64,000 nt of DNA, taken from positions 62,001 through 126,000 of the forward strand of contig NZ_FOLN01000012.1 in NCBI RefSeq assembly GCF_900112395.1. Direction: 5' to 3'. Origin of the DNA: Algibacter lectus. GTDB lineage: Bacteria > Bacteroidota > Bacteroidia > Flavobacteriales > Flavobacteriaceae. Shown piece by piece: positions 61,162 through 64,000 of this stretch. The notes under the pieces are model-generated. The model was not told the DNA's origin, made no database searches, and saw only the letters and a program-made list of their open reading frames with translations. A program made the translations under genes and the position numbers. Position 1 is the first letter of the stretch; each line of letters opens with the position of its first letter.

Positions 61162-61196
61162 GAGTAAGTCTGAAAACTGTCACTGCCACTGTTAAC
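61162..61196. repeat. CAGT-heptamer cassette, copy A (trpD-trpC spacer)
   Basis: GAGTAAG followed by CTG/ACTG units at irregular 6-7 base steps, ending 4 bp from the trpD stop. On the minus strand it reads as CAGT repeats ending in TTACTC. It occupies part of the 130-bp spacer, in which I see no gene. Confidence 0.55.
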
Positions 61197-61200
61197 TTTT

Positions 61201-62193
61201 TTACTTACTCAGTTCAATTAATTTATCTAAACTTGTTTTTGCTTTTCCAGAAAACAACGATTCTTTTGCCAGTTCAAAACCTTCTTGATGCGAAATTTGT
61301 TTTGAAGTAGCAATAGCTAAACCGGCATTAGCACAAACTACGTTGTTTTGCGCTTCAGTTCCTTTTCCAGAAATGATATCAACAAATATATTTGCGGCAT
61401 CTTTTATGGTATCGCCACCAAAAATATCTTCTTGTTTAATTATTGAAACGCCTAAATCTTCAGGTGAAAAAAGTTTTTCGGTATGATTAGAAATAATTTT
61501 CGCTTTTCCTGTTAATGAAATTTCATCGTAACCATCTAAAGCGTAAACAATATTATAATTGTGCCCTGTGTTTTGAAATAAGAAACTATAAAGTCTTAAA
61601 ACTTCTAAATTAAAAACACCTAAAACATGATTTTTTGGAAACGACGGATTTACTAAAGGCCCTAACATATTGAAAAAAGTTTTAACACCAAGTTCTTTAC
61701 GAATAGGCGCCACGTTTTTCATTGCTGGGTGAAATAGTGGTGCATGTAAAATACATATACCTGCTTGGTCTAAAGCGCGTTTTAAAAAATCTTCATTATT
61801 AGAAAATTTCACACCTAAATGCTCCATAACATTTGAAGAACCTGATGTAGATGAAACTCCGTAATTTCCATGTTTAGAAACATGAACACCTGCACCTGCC
61901 GTAATAAAAGCCGATAGGGTAGAGATGTTGAATGTGTTTTTACCATCGCCACCAGTACCTACAATATCGATAGCGTTAAAATCGCTAAGATTTACCGGTA
62001 AACAAAGCTCTAGAAGTGCATCTCTAAAACCTTTTAGTTCTTCGAGAGTAATACTTCTCATCATAAAAACCGATAAAAAACATGCTATTTGGCTCGGGTT
62101 ATACGCATCATTCGATATGTTTACCAAGATTTGTTTAGCTTCTTCGGTAGACAGGGTGTCGTGGTTTATTAATCTGTTTAGTAAGTTCTTCAT
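61201..62193 (-). CDS. trpD: anthranilate phosphoribosyltransferase
   Basis: TrpD joins anthranilate and PRPP. The 330-residue protein has the PRPP motif DIVGTGGDGKNTFNISTLSA, KHGNYGVSSTSGSSNVMEHL, NVAPIRKELGVKTFFNMLGP with the NP-type loop, and LGVFN. It is the monofunctional form, not fused to TrpG. The flanking spacers contain CAGT-heptamer cassettes. Confidence 0.96.
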   Translation of the reverse strand: MKNLLNRLINHDTLSTEEAKQILVNISNDAYNPSQIACFLSVFMMRSITLEELKGFRDALLELCLPVNLSDFNAIDIVGTGGDGKNTFNISTLSAFITAGAGVHVSKHGNYGVSSTSGSSNVMEHLGVKFSNNEDFLKRALDQAGICILHAPLFHPAMKNVAPIRKELGVKTFFNMLGPLVNPSFPKNHVLGVFNLEVLRLYSFLFQNTGHNYNIVYALDGYDEISLTGKAKIISNHTEKLFSPEDLGVSIIKQEDIFGGDTIKDAANIFVDIISGKGTEAQNNVVCANAGLAIATSKQISHQEGFELAKESLFSGKAKTSLDKLIELSK

Positions 62194-62254
62194 TTCTGTA
62201 AAAGAGATAATTGTTACTTGTTATTAGTTGTTGGTTAATTATGTTTTTTCATCC

Positions 62255-62290
62255 GAGTAAGTACTGCTTCACTGCGACTGAATACTGCTT
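62255..62290. repeat. CAGT-heptamer cassette, copy B (trpG-trpD spacer)
   Basis: GAGTAAGTACTGCTTCACTG then CGACTGAATACTGC directly abuts the trpG stop codon. On the minus strand it reads CAGTATT-CAGTCG-CAGTGAAG-CAGTACT followed by TACTCGGATGAAAAA. Confidence 0.6.
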
Positions 62291-62854
62291 TTAATTCTCC
62301 ACCCAGTTTTTTAATATCGCTTTTCCGTTAGGTGTTAAAACCGATTCTGGATGATATTGTACACCACGAACATCGTAAACTTTATGACGCAAAGACATAA
62401 TTTGTCCGTTGGCATCTACCGATGTGGCTTCTAAACTTTCTGGTAAGTTTGGGTTTACTACCCATGAGTGGTAACGCCCAACCTCTATGTTTTTATCTAA
62501 ACCTTTAAACAAAATTTCGTCGTCTACGGTTATAGTAACATTGGTTGCTACACCGTGGTAAACGTCTTCTAGGTTTATAAGCGAACCTCCGAAAACTTCA
62601 CCTATGGCTTGTTGGCCAAGGCAAACACCTAAAATACTCTTTGTTGGTGCGTAAGTTTCTATAATGGCTTTTAGTAAACCAGCTTCGTCTGGAATTCCTG
62701 GGCCTGGCGATAGTACGATTTTATGGAACGGTTTAACATCGTCTAGAGTGAGTTTGTCGTTACGTACTACGGTAACATCGCAGTTTAAATCTTCTAGGTA
62801 ATGAACTAGATTGTATGTAAAACTGTCGTAATTGTCTATGACTAGTACTTTCAT
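62291..62854 (-). CDS. trpG: anthranilate synthase component II (glutamine amidotransferase)
   Basis: TrpG supplies ammonia from glutamine to TrpE. The 187-residue class I amidotransferase has DNYDSFTYNLVHYL, ILSPGPGIPDE-type motif (VLSPGPGIPDEAG), the nucleophile Cys in LGVCLGQQAIGE, and the His-Glu of the triad in VQYHPESVLT. It could also serve PabB, but its place in the trp operon argues for TrpE. Confidence 0.95.
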   Translation of the reverse strand: MKVLVIDNYDSFTYNLVHYLEDLNCDVTVVRNDKLTLDDVKPFHKIVLSPGPGIPDEAGLLKAIIETYAPTKSILGVCLGQQAIGEVFGGSLINLEDVYHGVATNVTITVDDEILFKGLDKNIEVGRYHSWVVNPNLPESLEATSVDANGQIMSLRHKVYDVRGVQYHPESVLTPNGKAILKNWVEN

Positions 62855-62943
62855 ATGTTTATTTTTTTTCAGATGACTCTGAATTTTATTTATTTTGTTA
62901 GTCGAGTAGGTGTTGGTTTACTTTGACTTTTTTATTTTTATCT

Positions 62944-62979
62944 GAGTAAGCTCTGTTAACTGCAACTACTCACTGTTGC
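62944..62979. repeat. CAGT-heptamer cassette, copy C (trpE-trpG spacer)
   Basis: GAGTAAGCTCTGTTAACTGC then AACTACTCACTG. A weaker relic beginning GAGTAGG lies about 40 bp to its left at 62904. This 219-bp spacer holds no gene that I can see. Confidence 0.55.
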
Positions 62980-62994
62980 TTTTTTTATTCATTC

Positions 62995-63030
62995 GAGTAA
63001 ACACTGCCAACTGCTACTGAATACTGAGAC
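62995..63030. repeat. CAGT-heptamer cassette, copy D (trpE-trpG spacer)
   Basis: GAGTAAACACTGCCAACTGC then TACTGAATACTGAG, 15 bp after copy C and next to the REP-like fragment. On the minus strand it reads CAGTATT-CAGTAGC-AGTTGG-CAGTGTT-TACTC. Confidence 0.6.
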
Positions 63031-63040
63031 TCTCTTCAAA

Positions 63041-63069
63041 GCTCTGACCCTTTTCGGGTAATGCCCAAA
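63041..63069 (-). repeat. fragment of the REP-like element behind trpE
   Basis: On the minus strand TTTGGGCATTACCCGAAAAG then GGTCAGAGC matches the start of the element at 45267, with one change in the first 23 bases. It begins 4 bp after the trpE stop and contains the hairpin ACCC/GGGT. Confidence 0.65.
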
Positions 63070-63073
63070 TTAT

Positions 63074-64000
63074 TTATATGTCTTCGGCTACTTTTATGGC
63101 TTTTGTTAATGCGCCGAGTTTGTTAAATACTTCTTGTAGCTCGCTTTCGGCATTGGATTTTGATACCATTCCGGCACCTGCTTGCCAGTTCAATTTATAA
63201 TCTTTACTCAAAAAAGTACGGATCATGATGGCGTGATTAAAATTGCCTTCGAAATCCATAAAACCTATGGCACCACCGTAATAACCACGACTTGTTTTTT
63301 CGTACTGCTCGATAAGTTGCATGGCGCGGTGTTTTGGTGCTCCACTTAGAGTTCCTGCCGGAAAAGTGTCGGCTACAACTTGCATGGTTGAGGTGCTTTT
63401 GTGTTTTTTGCCAACGACTTTACTAACGAGGTGAATAACGTGCGAGAAAAACTGAACCTCGCGGTAGGTTACTACCTTTACTTCGCTGCCGTGACGACTC
63501 AAATCGTTTCGTGCAAGATCGACAAGCATTACGTGTTCGGCGTTTTCTTTGTCGTCTTTTTTAAGTTTTTCTGCTAATATTTCGTCTTTTTCCTCGTCGC
63601 CTGTACGTTTAAAAGTTCCGGCAATAGGGTGGATTTCTGCCATACCTTCGGAAACAATAAGTTGAGCTTCGGGCGAACTACCAAATATTTTAAAATCGCC
63701 ATAATCGAAATAAAACAGGTATGGTGATGGGTTTATGCTACGAAGGGCACGATAGATATTGAAATCGTCGCCAGTGAATTCTTGTGAAAAACGACGTGAT
63801 AATACGAGTTGAAAAACATCACCTCGTGCACAGTGTTTACGTGCTAACTCAACTTGGTTTTTAAATTCGTCGTCGGTTAAATTAGATTGTATATCACCTT
63901 TAGATTTGAAATTATAAGATGCAAAGTTTTGCACGTTTATAAGTTTATCAATGGCATCGATATTATTTTCGGCATCATCATAGCAATGCGCGAAAATATA
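63074..64000 (-). CDS. trpE: anthranilate synthase component I, C-terminal part (runs off window)
   Basis: TrpE makes anthranilate from chorismate with ammonia from TrpG. About 309 codons are visible. The frame stays open to base 64000, so the GTG at 63934 is internal and not the start. The chorismate-binding domain shows FQLVLSRRFSQEF, FDYGDFKIFGSSPEAQLIVS, HPIAGTFKRTGDEEKDE, VDLARNDLSRHGSEVKV, FPAGTLSGAPKHRAMQLIEQ and QAGAGMVSKSNAESE. The N-terminal feedback-binding domain and any leader region lie beyond the edge. Confidence 0.95.
   Translation of the reverse strand, partial: YIFAHCYDDAENNIDAIDKLINVQNFASYNFKSKGDIQSNLTDDEFKNQVELARKHCARGDVFQLVLSRRFSQEFTGDDFNIYRALRSINPSPYLFYFDYGDFKIFGSSPEAQLIVSEGMAEIHPIAGTFKRTGDEEKDEILAEKLKKDDKENAEHVMLVDLARNDLSRHGSEVKVVTYREVQFFSHVIHLVSKVVGKKHKSTSTMQVVADTFPAGTLSGAPKHRAMQLIEQYEKTSRGYYGGAIGFMDFEGNFNHAIMIRTFLSKDYKLNWQAGAGMVSKSNAESELQEVFNKLGALTKAIKVAEDI

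Noticed and set aside
62904-62930. Fifth CAGT-heptamer cassette beginning GAGTAGG
   Set aside because: Only the GAGTA start matches; the CTG units are too diverged to call a copy.
63074-63934. trpE as a complete 286-residue gene starting at GTG 63934
   Set aside because: The same frame stays open to the window edge with sensible residues, and 286 residues is far short of TrpE, so it is a truncated view.
1-64000. CRISPR array, prophage, insertion sequence, restriction or toxin-antitoxin system
   Set aside because: No direct-repeat array, integrase, transposase, phage structural gene or defence gene is visible on either strand.

Overview
The window comes from a low-GC member of the Bacteroidota, almost certainly family Flavobacteriaceae. 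The evidence is the Bacteroidota-type -7 promoter box (TAnnTTTG, often TATCTTTG or TACTTTTG) about 20-30 bp before many starts, weak or absent Shine-Dalgarno sequences, many short lipoprotein signal peptides ending in a lipobox Cys, a gldI gliding-motility gene, and family markers such as a long LepB, DUF5683, WbqC and DUF1573 proteins. I cannot name the species.

Layout. 1-4.2 kb: a partial lipoprotein gene, a lipoprotein alpha/beta hydrolase, an SDR oxidoreductase with a TetR regulator (the same 14-bp inverted repeat lies before both genes), a further lipoprotein and a lipoprotein MsrA. 4.2-13.5 kb: a coiled-coil protein with a cysteine-free zinc-ribbon region and Nif3, divergent lpxK, a TPR hybrid histidine kinase, GAPDH, lipA, an ECF sigma factor and a family 2 glycosyltransferase. 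13.5-23 kb: aqpZ, an RskA-like anti-sigma factor with its sigma factor, murB, an aminotransferase, a PDZ aspartyl protease, a DUF1573 protein and valS. 23-32.4 kb: a phospholipid and membrane-quality block (ACBP, psd, cdsA, LUD protein, ftsH, rsfS), then birA, SRPBCC, pyrE, Nudix, DUF192 and lgt. 32.5-39.6 kb: a cyclophilin-FKBP fusion, gldI, an NrnA-type phosphoesterase, a PhoD-like phosphatase, ndk, two cold-shock genes, a DUF721/DciA protein, a 2H phosphoesterase and recF. 39.7-46.5 kb: a TPR membrane protein, ribH, two small membrane proteins, mutL, two rhomboid proteases and an EEP-family protein. 46.5-57.2 kb: a leftward series of DUF6122, WbqC, TPR, AAA ATPase, lepB, dapB, DUF5683, parB and parA genes, then an EF-hand protein, trmL and NDH-2. 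57.2-64 kb: the tryptophan operon trpE(partial)-G-D-C-(F-B)-GIY-YIG-A, read leftwards.

Most of the window is chromosomal housekeeping. I see no prophage, insertion sequence, CRISPR array, defence island, tRNA or rRNA. The most unusual segment is the trp operon. trpF and trpB are one continuous reading frame. trpF carries an in-frame short element of a kind that is dispersed in Bacteroidota genomes. A small GIY-YIG nuclease gene sits between trpB and trpA, flanked by two diverged copies of one palindrome. The spacers between trpE, trpG, trpD and trpC hold degenerate CAGTnnn heptamer cassettes that share a GAGTAA end. A REP-like element found elsewhere in the window recurs as a fragment behind trpE. 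Small repeats appear to have been inserted into this operon several times.
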